NCBI GenBank assembly: GCA_010645155.1
Contig: CM021312.1
Coordinates: 1,622,698 to 1,686,697 of the forward strand
Direction: 5' to 3'
Length of the DNA stretch: 64,000 nt
From: Tigriopus japonicus
Lineage: Eukaryota; Arthropoda; Copepoda; Harpacticoida; Harpacticidae
Part shown: positions 50,501 through 58,163 of the stretch, piece after piece
Position numbering within the stretch: the first letter of the stretch is position 1
Layout of the letters: each line of letters opens with the position of its first letter
The notes under the pieces: model-generated
Told to the model about the DNA's origin: nothing
Seen by the model: the letters and a program-made list of their open reading frames with translations, nothing else
Database searches by the model: none
Made by a program: the position numbers and the translations under genes

Positions 50501-53448
50501 AAAATGAAAAAAATATACAAGAACCTACCTTGTACCTCGGCTAACACTGTTGGAAGGTAGGCATTATCTTGCGGTTGAAGGCTGCCATCAATCATACTCG
50601 TGAAACCTTGTGCCCGACAATCCTCATGAACAAGTGGGTTACAAATGGTATAGTACAAGGGACAACGAGACCAATCAGACTGAAACGGAGTACGAGGTAA
50701 GTCAAAAAGTTCCCAGACAATGACACATTTTTAGCTGAAAAGATTCACAGATTTTAACAAGTTGAAGCCTGTCCTTAGAGGTCCCTTGATAACTTGCAAC
50801 TGTCTTATTAGTCTATGTCAGGTCAGTATTGAGACACATGGCATCTCAAAACAGCCAGTAAGTTTCAACCCTTCAAGTAAAGACAACACTGGAGCTTATG
50901 CAAAAAAATGAGATTTTGACTTGTAAAATGCAGAAATTTTGACATTTGTCTGAGAACTTTTTGACTCGCCCTCGTATGTATTATCAAAACTTTGTTGCTG
51001 TTGTTAGTAAATAAGCAATTTTATTCAGCTTACCGTAATCGAGACTAGACCGCCGGAAGGAAGACTCATTTGCTGTAGGCCAGTGCTTAATGTTTGTAAG
51101 CCACCTGAAAAGAAAACGTGGCACAAAAAGGTTTCTCCATCAATATCCTAACCTTTGTTTGTTTGTTTGTTTGTTTGTTTGTTTGTTTGTTTGTTTGTTT
51201 AGCGGTTGTTTGTTTGTTTGTTTAACGGTTGTTTGTTTGTATGTTTTTTTATCGGTTGTTTTTTTTTGTTTGTTTGGTTGGTTGGTTGTTAGTTCTCCTC
51301 AACATCTTCAATGATAAGTGTCCTCTTAGGTCGAGCCGGCAAGTTATGTGCTAGAGCTGATGTTTTTATTTTTAAGACAAGGATAGACATGTTTTTCAAA
51401 ACTATTTGTTTTCAACTCTATGTTCGAGAGTTGCCTCTAGCACTAAAATTACATTTGTAATTCTAGTTTTCCAGAAGTGTCAAGTTTTGCAAACTCGTGT
51501 AGTTACGTAGGCCAGATAAAATGAAAGTATTAGACCCTTTTGCATTTTTTGGAAGAACTTGTTATTGTGGTTAGAGCAGCTTCCTCGCCGAAGGAAGGTC
51601 TCAATTCTATTCTCTACTTACTCTTATATACTTGCCTTATGACTAGAGCCCGGGAAAAAATGTTGGAAAAACATCCAAAAATGTCATTAAAATGTCAGGA
51701 AAAAGGGCAAAAAATGTTGAAATATAGGGCAAAAAGGGGCAAAAAATGTTGAAATATAGGGCAAAAAGGGCAAAAAATGTTGAAATATAGAGCAAAAAGA
51801 GCAAAATAATGTTAAAAATTAGGGCAAAAAGTCAACGAAATGTGTGAGAAATGGGACTAGATGCGTGGAGGACTTGAGAAGACTACTTAAGACAGTGTGA
51901 CCAGACATCTGAAGGAAATAATGCCGTCAAAACTCTATCTTCAAAAACGGGAGGTTGCACTTCACATAGCGGGGTGTTTTTATTAACTAGACGTCAAAAC
52001 AGTTTATGTTATAAGTCAGATAGCACATTCATCAGACCCTTTGAAAGGCAATATATATTAAAGTCTGAGTAAATAATGGCAACAGTGCCAACTTAAAACA
52101 TACTTTACTCTACACGTAGCTATTTAGCCCACGTAAAACAATCACGAAAACAAGGGTCACAGGGTTTCTGATGTGAACTTTTCACAATAACAAAAAGAAA
52201 CTTTAAGGGCACTTTTTCCCCTCTCCAAAGATTTTAATTGATTGGCATCGTAAAATGTGAAGTTGAACAATGACAATTTTAACGGGAAATTTTGGCGGGA
52301 AATTTCAAGCCTGCATTTGATTAATTGGTCCCTCAGAACCGGTTTTGGGATGACATTTTTGAGCAAAATGTACAAAAAATGTTAAGAAAATGTTGAAATT
52401 TTCCAAAAAATGTCAAATAAAATTAAAATGTTATATTCACGTAAAATTGGCAAAAAATGAAAAAAAAATATGTATAAAAAATTTTTTCCCTAGCCCTACT
52501 TTTGACCAATCATTTGGCTGGAAAAAACAATACAATGCGCCTTGGAGTTGATTACCAGGAACACTAGTTAGTTGAAAATTATTTTTACAATGGGATTACA
52601 AAAATCTGCAAATTATGTCCAAATTTACAAAAATGGTGAAATTAACAAAAATGTTGGAAAACTCCTTGCTCTGTTGAAAATGATCTGTAAAAGCGTTTGT
52701 TTAAATGTCAGAATCAAAATTAGGGAACAAGCAAAGATAATTTATCTCTGTTCTGCCAAAAAATATATACACTTTATCATCGGGGCCACCAGAAAGTTGC
52801 ACACTATATTTTACAATGTAATTACATTGTCAAATTGCATGTTCCCTTTACAATGTTTAAGAATGATGTGGAAAAAGGATGTCAAATTCAAAATAATACA
52901 TTAAATAAGATAAGATAAAAAACCTACAAAGTTCCCTTTGATCTAAAAAATTTGGGCAACCTTAAAAAGTAGTTTGAAACATCTTCTTGGATTGCGTGTA
53001 ATAATCAAATTTGGTGTCACTCCTTAGCGGGCTTCACTCAGTTTTCTTCAAACACCCATTTTACTCATTTTCAATTAACCAGTCCGCAAATCATTCATAC
53101 TCGTTGTTTTTACTACTTACTTCGAAGGGTGGCATTTGTCTTCATATTAGCTTGTAACAAGTTTGGAGCATTCAATTGATCCTCGACCAACCACGTGTAG
53201 TCATAAGGACCCGAATAGAATTGCGGACTGGGTTGACCTTGCCCACGAAAGCGATCAAGTCTCAGCACTTCTGCATCAGCTACATCAAACCAAGGATCAT
53301 TCTCCGTAGTGGCCTGTATGCAAGTCGAATTATCATTTGATCTTTTTTATCCAATATCATGGTAAAATATTGTCTTTACCTGAGCTTTGGATACGGCTAC
53401 TAACAAAATCAATATGGAGCAGAATTTGAGCTCAGATGAGCCTGTCAT
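32446..53448 (-). CDS. Gene B: giant mosaic CTLD/FNII/WSC/F5-8C/LamG/sushi protein
   Basis: I assembled 52 exons from 53448 down to 32446. Phases agree at all junctions and the sum is 11,274 nt (3,757 residues plus stop). It is the upstream tandem paralog of gene A with the same module order: signal peptide, novel N-terminus, MAM-like, PAN-like, WSC, CTLD1, F5/8C, galectin-like stretch, CTLD2-3, FNII, CTLD4, FNII x2, CTLD5-8, LamG-like, CTLD9-11, FNII, five CCP, hydrophobic tail. All splice sites are GT-AG except one GC donor (41728-41727). Several introns differ from gene A. Large introns (47324-50528 and 51105-53120) hold transposon debris. No homologue with this full architecture comes to mind. 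Cell-surface or extracellular recognition is inference. The last exon is the least certain part. Confidence 0.85.
32746..34744 (-). CDS. Gene B exons 44-51: five sushi/CCP modules
   Basis: Exons are 34744-34560, 34491-34365, 34041-33787, 33713-33611, 33542-33436, 33379-33197, 33012-32878 and 32823-32746. Modules: DCPS..VACLSEPDFP to CPEGYVFEGSNN..CYNWDY..RCE; CPCPPRF to ITYSCPDGYVFE..CETYADW..KC; INCTDNPPIVPN to CPLSFWGYPSTG..DKRWSAPTIEEC; LPCKHAPPKAPEGG to YKCPNGYEFADGS..NRLWNP; KCLAQPALP to YNCPYKK..TTCMWDKDS..IQRC. Exons of 185, 127, 107, 183 and 78 nt have the same length in gene A. Confidence 0.85.
34811..34945 (-). CDS. Gene B exon 43: FNII-4
   Basis: A single-exon fibronectin type II module of 135 nt: ACYTVRGKQCVFPFPYRN, then YTKCSTLD and HPWCAT. 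It keeps the four cysteines and the aromatic residues of the FNII core. Confidence 0.85.
35025..35672 (-). CDS. Gene B exons 40-42: CTLD11
   Basis: Exons are 35672-35492, 35340-35183 and 35117-35025. CPVNYKVAPKLGPRSCYH opens the domain, GSVWIGGEYFPNQTWING is the core strand, and GCLKMDANGLL with DDDC and YGCEFE closes it. No EPN/QPD-WND pair is seen. Confidence 0.75.
35973..36620 (-). CDS. Gene B exons 37-39: end of CTLD9, CTLD10
   Basis: Exons are 36620-36461, 36396-36309 and 36239-35973. Exon 37 ends CTLD9 (NHYVCQRK) and opens CTLD10 (CPKGFVHYRGTCLLPI). Exon 39 carries DVWMGVRKG, GPCVYLKTS and YAFICEWK. The acceptor of exon 39 (TCTCCAG) was chosen because it gives the same phase and residue register as gene A. 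Confidence 0.8.
36680..37949 (-). CDS. Gene B exons 33-36: LamG-like domain and CTLD9
   Basis: Exons are 37949-37666, 37591-37480, 37414-37287 and 37224-36680. LamG-like strands: SYLDLASGMKIGTGFTIFF, TFGITFDAATHRGTL, YGALSCIQIYNHAM. CTLD9 follows: CPSGQFHWDGYCFEV, TAYWVGLDQRSDLGYFES, NRCAKI. The middle of the LamG-like domain is split by an intron that gene A lacks. Confidence 0.8.
38018..38874 (-). CDS. Gene B exons 29-32: CTLD7 and CTLD8
   Basis: Exons are 38874-38748, 38683-38513, 38449-38189 and 38131-38018. CTLD7, opened in exon 28, has its core here (TQYWVGTRLERD). CTLD8 opens with HGDKCYYKEWTPMGFEEA, has MWVGAITP and YHWTD, and ends ESLCFRD. Exon 32 (FKRMKCAIMERFG to EIGFVCRR) is a short lectin-like tail before the LamG-like domain. 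Confidence 0.75.
38940..40185 (-). CDS. Gene B exons 25-28: CTLD5 and CTLD6
   Basis: Exons are 40185-39900, 39796-39613, 39551-39348 and 39288-38940. CTLD5 has FDEAHTACLDEGAELLTI, the core DLFWVGAEYRNGWHWMDS and ends GYICQST. CTLD6 opens CPSPFKWSQRIGSCINV, has CDDLENLRLSML and ends SGYVCHID. The end of exon 28 opens CTLD7 (CPEGYYKYVDSCLKI). Confidence 0.8.
40258..41528 (-). CDS. Gene B exons 21-24: FNII-1, CTLD4, FNII-2, FNII-3
   Basis: Exons are 41528-41339, 41258-40715, 40651-40501 and 40432-40258. FNII-1 ends with RMYDCCITLG and PWCSGSTD. CTLD4 runs NNCPIGYRRIYKDQSCYK to LGYLCEARP. FNII-2 is VCHFPFTYDNVVYHSC with KPWCATEVDGNG. FNII-3 is FCSVPFLMNQRYYDTC with YFWCANK. An intron at 41338-41259 splits CTLD4; gene A has no intron there. 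Confidence 0.85.
41729..43014 (-). CDS. Gene B exons 16-20: CTLD2, CTLD3, start of FNII-1
   Basis: Exons are 43014-42745, 42685-42354, 42291-42159, 42085-42027 and 41950-41729. CTLD2: CPSGYDFLGKICVKTF, IWIGVTRLANGTWI, WAPGYPDE, KWINGNC, YCTLRP. CTLD3: CPRGYEWLPQIPNSCFRI, TFWTGMHEV, RSCLRMI, HGICQYTQC. FNII-1 opens with NPCQFPF. Exon 20 ends AG before GCAAGT, a GC-AG intron. Confidence 0.8.
43094..43853 (-). CDS. Gene B exons 13-15: beta module, galectin-like
   Basis: Exons are 43853-43743, 43681-43346 and 43278-43094. Exon 14 has FEVEFKFTTDSLILFFKGD and HILTFSLN, aligned with the galectin-like exon 15 of gene A. Sequence is much more diverged here than in the lectin exons. The fold assignment is tentative. 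Confidence 0.6.
43920..44496 (-). CDS. Gene B exons 11-12: F5/8 type C (discoidin) domain
   Basis: Exons are 44496-44198 (299 nt) and 44133-43920 (214 nt), the same lengths as in gene A. WIDFKFPQKLVIKALRIET and SFYLKVAEVNF form the core; RPRMTRHLQLEIVE is the closing 'ARyiRl' strand. The donor of the first exon is GTAGAT. Confidence 0.75.
44564..46216 (-). CDS. Gene B exons 8-10: PAN-like, WSC and CTLD1
   Basis: Exons are 46216-46041, 46004-44932 and 44870-44564. The PAN-like part has YAMVSSTASLEGCTRLCFF then GCDMVEFDPVTSICRFF, with spaced cysteines as in apple domains. The WSC domain is LGCFAMTQEA, KCLTHCATA, GLSNANECRCF, CTTPC, GDEFQFCGG. CTLD1 opens CPESQQRFGDYCYLEN and ends TGALCKAK. Gene A encodes the last two exons as one. 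Confidence 0.8.
46274..46536 (-). CDS. Gene B exon 7: MAM-like segment
   Basis: A 263-nt exon with QLGVQLAKAD, SATFAIPPIFD and the closing GFAALDDIKITTREMC, close to the last strands of a MAM domain. It aligns with exon 9 of gene A over its whole length. Confidence 0.55.
46607..47323 (-). CDS. Gene B exons 5-6: beta-rich N-terminal region
   Basis: Exons are 47323-47030 and 46959-46607. Features are WCVHGNCDPAVATEI, RPGCKCTAFIYSD, KALCYIGPDG and ISFRHICGTD. Gene A covers it with four exons. No family recognised; the paired cysteines and alternating pattern fit a secreted beta-sandwich. Confidence 0.75.
47955..48390. repeat. TAATTACAATTAC-type AT-rich repeat
   Basis: Degenerate copies of GTAATTACAATTAC and its complement fill this part of a gene B intron. 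The same motif family occurs at 57799-57845 and 63875-63955, on both sides of the LTR element. Confidence 0.7.
48600..49498 (-). mobile_element. Decayed Tc1/mariner-type transposon
   Basis: Terminal inverted repeats of about 22 bp pair (CAGGGCTGCTACTTCTAA at 48600 and TTAGAAGTAACAGCCCTG ending 49498). TA follows the right end; CA sits where TA is expected on the left. The minus strand carries a broken transposase: a start near 49365, a helix-turn-helix-like opening, and near the end GVLKERTNVRAHLM and VVETEGNEIGRI, like the tails of Tc1/mariner transposases. Several stops and frame breaks make it inactive. It lies in the intron between exons 4 and 5 of gene B. Confidence 0.75.
50003..50325. 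mobile_element. Palindromic foldback element, copy 2 (left arm short)
   Basis: Matches 15650-15985: AATGCCGGAGTGAAAAGTTATGCC, a centre GGTAAAAAAATTACC near 50085-50098, and CATTCATTCTCGGTAGGATTTG. The left arm is truncated or diverged beyond 50003. It lies in the intron upstream of gene B exon 5, close to the Tc1/mariner relic. Confidence 0.75.
50529..53313 (-). CDS. Gene B exons 2-4: novel N-terminal region
   Basis: Exons are 53313-53121, 51104-51034 and 50679-50529. They encode WFDVADAEVLRLDRFRG, SLPSGGLVSI, and a Cys-rich piece (SRCPLYYTICNPLVHEDC). Register and phases equal those of gene A exons 2-4. The donor of exon 2 (CGAA before GTAAGT) was chosen because it restores the frame found in gene A. 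Confidence 0.75.
51153..51290. repeat. (TTTG)n microsatellite
   Basis: A run of TTTG units broken by AGCGG, AACGG and ATCGG words, in the intron between exons 2 and 3 of gene B. Confidence 0.9.
51704..51830. repeat. Minisatellite, ~33-bp units
   Basis: Three to four units of the form GGGCAAAAAATGTTGAAATA followed by TAGGGCAAAAAGG follow each other in the gene B intron 51105-53120. The same words recur loosely at 52370-52480. Confidence 0.8.
53380..53448 (-). CDS. Gene B exon 1: signal peptide
   Basis: MTGSSELKFCSILILLVAVS then KAQ, followed by a GTAAAG donor. It is a standard leader with a likely cut after SKA. A TATA-like element (GTATATATTT on the minus strand, about 53597-53606) lies about 150 bases upstream and could be the core promoter. 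Confidence 0.85.
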
Positions 53449-54942
53449 TTTGAACGTGTGTCCCTTCTCAAGGATCAACGCTCACTAACTCCTAAAACCC
53501 AAGAGACGTTCGGAAAATGCAACTCTCACTCCAAATTTAGACTCAAGTAGGTATTACCCGTAAGAATTGTACCTGGCACTTAGAAAATGCGAACCTAAAT
53601 ATATACAGTAAATCATAAAGTACTATTAATTTGATTTTTTTTGATTTGTCAAAAATATTCATATTTTTATTGAATCGAATTCAGGGATCTAATCGCAAAA
53701 TGTGCATTTCCATCCTATCGAATTTCCATCCTTTCTCTTATAATTTCGCAAACGAACCTCTCTCAATCGCTGCATATTTGCAAATATGACATACTACAGC
53801 TTTCTTCAAGACAATATATCTAGTGTCGCAAGAAGAAAAAAAATGCTCCGCTAATGAAGCATTAAAGACTGATTAATTTGGTGAAGCAATATGTAACTCC
53901 AGAGGGTTGTGGCTACATTCAATTCCGTATTTACGGCGTCAATTGTGTCGATGGAATTTGTTTTATCAATAAAAATTTGCCACATGGAGATAGTATGAAA
54001 CTGGAACACCTGGGAGATACGTTTTTTCTTGTTACAAAAGCTTTTTTTTCTTAAATACTGTAGACAAGTTTCCACAGAACAGTGAACCTCTTGATATACG
54101 AAAACGAATGGACTCATAATGAAAAAACCAGTTTTTTCATAGCATCAATCGCTTTCGAAATGATGAAAAATCCTCATCGGTAACACTTGACAATTTAATT
54201 CAAGCTTTTTTGACACAGCTAGGGAAGCTTGTCTGGCATTTGAGGGCAAAACATAGAAAAAGAATTGTGCACCAAGTGTACGCAAATTTGATAAAACATT
54301 TTTCATAACACAGCTAAGTTATTACTAGGGCCCAGAAAAATTGTTGTTTTTTTCCTTGGAGCAGAAATCCAAAAATCCCAAACGTTTCATAACGTATTGT
54401 CAACTGATGGTTAACGACCAATTGCGTCAGCTGACCTTACTCCTTAAAAGATCTGAAATTTCCGCTCCACAGGAAAAAAAAACATTTTTCTTAGCCCTGG
54501 TTATCACTAAAAACTAGAAGGCGGAAAATACTGAAAAAATGTTAAAACGAAGTTTAAATTAGAAAAACAGCAAAAAAGTTTTAGCTGAAAATAGCCAAAA
54601 AAAAGCTGTTTCTTCCCAATTTGTCACTTACGCAAAAATGATTTGGTCTCCGGATGTTTGAGGTCAATAATTTATTTGATTCTTGTTTTTGAATAAAAAA
54701 ACCATTCTCATTTTTCCACCTAAAAAAACATTTCATTGCTGACCTCAGTTTCAAAAAAAGTTTTTTTCAGTCTGAAAAACGCGAGATAAATTTGGCTTTA
54801 GACTTCGATAAAATGCGAAAATAATTTTGAAATAAGTTGTAAAACCCTAAAAAAAGTGGTTTCACATGAAAACGTCTAAAATAGTGTTTTTTTATATTTT
54901 TTTAATTTTTAATCCTTGTATTGATAACTCTTCTGAAGGAGA
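53449..54942. other. Upstream region of gene B; no gene seen
   Basis: AT-rich sequence with many T and A runs. It should contain the promoter of gene B near 53.5-53.7 kb. I see no supported reading frame. Confidence 0.6.
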
Positions 54943-55205
54943 GAAGCCTTGGTGTCGTGGTGAGCGCAATATCCTACAGTGAGAGAGGTCCAGGGTTTGA
55001 TTCTCCTCCCCGACCTCTGTTGAGGAAAGTTTTAGACGATAATACGTACACACCCAAAGACGGAGAATCATTCTGATACCGTACTTGAAATTGCCTATCG
55101 GAACGATTTGGACGATGTAATGGCTGGATTCGCTGGCCGGGCGAGGCTCAACCCTCCGACCCTAGCACGAACAATCCAAAAAATATCAAATAAAACAAAG
55201 CGAAG
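54943..55205 (+). mobile_element. tRNA-derived SINE
   Basis: An A-box-like TTGGTGTCGTGGTGAGCGC (54950-54968) and a B box GGTTTGATTCT (54994-55004) lie about 30 bases apart, as in pol III internal promoters. An unrelated body of about 150 bases follows, and the element ends in an A-rich tail (CAAAAAATATCAAATAAAAC). Confidence 0.75.
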
Positions 55206-56120
55206 GTCGCTTGGCTCGACAAACTAATGGATAGAGGAACTGTTAACTTTGCCCTTCGAAGTACGTCCTTGCAAGTGGGGAAGATTTCGCTTTCTAATTT
55301 CTAATCCTTTTGCCGATATTATACAGTACTTGTGCGAATAGTAGCAAATAAACAATCTTTCAAACATATTTGAAAAACAGAAACCAACCAACTTTTGTTC
55401 CATCTATTTTCATTCTGTAGGCAATGAAATAAGACTCTTCAGATTGTTGGAATCAAGCTCATTAAAAAATGGAAAAAAATGTTGGGAGCAATTAGGTTGT
55501 CTCCTGAGGTTCCCAGTAAACTGCATAAAGGCTAAGGAACACTCATGAAATGGTTCCATCAAAGTAACTAGACAAGAACGACGAACGTGGTTCTATGGCC
55601 TAAAACTGGGTATCTGTATTCGTCATTGGTTCGGAAATAGAAATGGTATTGGGGCACAACTCTGAGCATAATCATGATAATTGAGTAACGAGTGCAACCA
55701 AAGTATATCATCTACCAAGAGCCTCGAAAACGACGGTCCAAAGTACAGTAAGTGACTGCCCCGCTTTGGCCACCCAGCCACTGTTGAGCCATGGACCACA
55801 TTAATATGGACAGGGAAAAGATTCACCAAAATCCTACCCCAAGTGTGAGTCTCATGGTCCGGGACGAGGCTGTGAACGCGAGGATAATGCAGAGGGTTGT
55901 CAAAAAATGACTTGGGCTTCACTCCACACAAGAGGGTGAAAGATCAACTTACATCGTTCGTCGCAACGACTCGACAAGGGATTGGATAGGAGCCGGGGTT
56001 TCCAAAGGAATTTTGTAGTGACATGGTGGAACCCGCTATGTTGACTTTTTAAACTTTTAATTTGTGATACCGAAATTGAAATGTCAAGTTGCGCTCTGCA
56101 TAAGTACGTTTATGAAATGG
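55206..56120. other. No gene supported
   Basis: An open frame of about 100 codons on the minus strand (55931-55623) shows no recognisable motif and no splice context. I treat it as chance or as a worn transposon fragment. Confidence 0.5.
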
Positions 56121-56472
56121 TGGCATTAGAAAACGGAACAACAAACCAGGTTAGCAGGTAGCTCAGAAATGGTTGGTTGATCAAAAAAATGACAAAGGTC
56201 AAAAGGACGCAATGAAAATAGGTGTTTGGTTCCCTCTTTACCCTTGTTTTCAAGTTCATCCAAATTTCGGAAAGGAGAGGAAAGTCGGAGTCAAGAACAT
56301 TTAGATTTCACTAATGTATCATCACGGGAAATACCTCCGTCGCTTAAATATTTAACAAGGGAGAAATTGCTCCTTTTTTTACTTTTCAAGAAAAGTGTTG
56401 CAAGTGGTTTCAATCATGATTTAAAGATGATATAGAATGTCGCTTGTTGTTCTGTTTCTTTTTGAACACCCG
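56121..56472. mobile_element. MITE, copy 2 of the 21473-21867 family
   Basis: Shares AAACGGAAC near the left end, GAAATGGTTG, AGTCGGAGTCA, CCTCCGTCGCTTAAATATT, GTTTCAATCATGA and TTTTGAACACCCG with copy 1, in the same orientation. The ends are more degraded and the TA duplication is not clear. Confidence 0.7.
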
Positions 56473-57912
56473 AAACGTGACACTGTGGATCTTTGACAAG
56501 TGGCACATTTAGCCTTGTTGTCAAGATCCTTGTCCTCGTTACAATCAAGGCCGTTTCATCCTGAAAATCGGAAAGTCCTTGTGAGGTCATGTTTTGTTCT
56601 CTTTGAATGCCTCTCTTTTACAAAAGCCGATTTACTGTAGGGATACTCACTGACTAGTTTTTTCAATTTCTCGTCTGGAAAGATGGAAATTCGAATTGGG
56701 CATTCATTGGTAATTGGTCACTTGCATCATGTATAATTGTACAACAATATTTTGGCGTTTCGGGCGATTTATGTAAGGGGTTTTAGATTGTGGCGCTCTT
56801 TCAGCAGAGTCGGGTCAAATATGTCTTTAAATATGATTTGATTCAATATTTGACAAAGCACCAGTTACAATGGTTCAAACTACGCCCCTAGATTTTTGCT
56901 GCTGTCTTAAAAGCAATCGGTGACATTCAAGTTTAAAAATCTAAGTTGAAATTATTGCAAAACAATTATTGCGCAAGATAACCATGTTGCAAACAAGCTT
57001 TTGCAATGTCCATTGCTTTAAGTAGACCTAGCTTATTTTTCCTGGTTTGACAGCAGATTCATCAGTCAATTTTTAGAGCATTTCTCAAAGTTATTTCATA
57101 CTAAATAGATTTGATATTGATTATGCTTTCGCTTTCCGAGTATAATGGACCGAAAGGGTTCACTCAACGGAAACTAAGAGTTTCGGGCGAAATCATGTTT
57201 AACCAAAAACCCATGGAAGGAGATTGAGAAAATTTCATTTTTTCTGATTTGAGAATTAGTTCTGTTCCAATGACGTTTGGACATAAAAAAAGTTTTTATC
57301 TTAAACGTCATTCTTGATAAAGCAACACGTATCCACCAAATCCAATTTTAGATAGAAAGTAAATAAATTGGTTTTTGAAACCCTGCTTTCAAAAATCTGA
57401 GACGAGTGTATTAAGATTTCAAACCTGTCCATCACGAGTTCGTTTCGCAATAGAGATAGCCCAAGGTTTCACGAGCCGCATTGGGCACTCGCGTCATAAA
57501 ATGTCTTTTCTCTAATGAAATGAACCAATATATTCATATGGTGGTTATGGATTATATTTCATATAACAGATATGCACAGTGTTACTCGATTTTCGAGGCT
57601 CTTTTTAATAGATTGGAATATGCGCATTCTCTTAATCTCAGCCTTTCCATCTATCTTGAAGGCGTTTGGCGCATGGTTTTGCATGGTTACGAATGGCTAT
57701 TCATGATGATTCGGCATAATCATTTTATCCATCTGATTTGAACATCTTTTTCCCCTGCATGTGTTTTTCCTCTCTGTCCCTCTGAATGCAGACTTACGAT
57801 GTAATTGTAATTGCTATTTCATTTCCAAGTAATTGTGATGGTTTATTCAGGGGTCTCAGGATTTGTTACAATGGTAAAATCAAGAAATGAATAAAAAAGT
57901 GAGATCCCTAGG
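56473..57912. other. Intergenic; no gene seen
   Basis: No coding feature can be supported. Near 57799-57845 it contains the TGTAATTGTAATTGC repeat also found beyond the LTR element. The LTR element inserted at its right edge. Confidence 0.6.
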
Positions 57913-58127
57913 TGGTACAACCGAACCTCTAATGAAACTTGTTCTGACTGCGTTCCGCTAAATCGTTTCCCTCAGCTGCTTCCTCCTCAGTCGAGAGTGG
58001 TGATGCATCACGTCTGAAGGGCTGAGGGTAAGAACTTAGATGTACTCAATAATAATACATTTATATAACTATGACTTTCCTATTTGAATAAATAGGTCCA
58101 GACCTCCCTAATCTGTGATTATTTTAC
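57913..58127 (+). repeat. 5' LTR
   Basis: Starts TGGTACAACC and ends ATTATTTTAC. It contains a TATA-like TATATAA (58062-58068) and an AATAAA signal (58087-58092), so promoter and polyadenylation signals are only about 25 bases apart. It differs from the 3' LTR at CCTCTAATG versus CCCCTAATG and at GCTTCCTCC versus GCTTTCTCC. Confidence 0.95.
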
Positions 58128-58152
58128 TGGCGAACGGAGTTGGCATCGAACC
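58128..58152 (+). promoter_or_regulatory. tRNA primer-binding site
   Basis: TGGCGAACGGAGTTGGCATC starts immediately after the LTR and is followed by GAACC. Its reverse complement reads like a tRNA 3' end: T-loop TTCGATG, T-stem CCAAC, acceptor strand TCCGTTC, discriminator G and CCA. The tRNA species is not clear to me. The site overlaps the start of the long open frame, so translation more likely starts at the ATG at 58164. Confidence 0.75.
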
Positions 58153-58163
58153 CACGCACCCCG

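Noticed and set aside
52572..52904. Plus-strand open frame of 110 codons in a gene B intron
   Set aside because: AT-rich, Lys/Ile-rich and without any recognisable motif.
55623..55931. Minus-strand open frame of 102 codons as a gene
   Set aside because: No motif, start context or splice partner; likely chance.
56490..56660. Transposase helix-turn-helix on the minus strand
   Set aside because: Only a weak resemblance over a short stretch, with no terminal repeats nearby.
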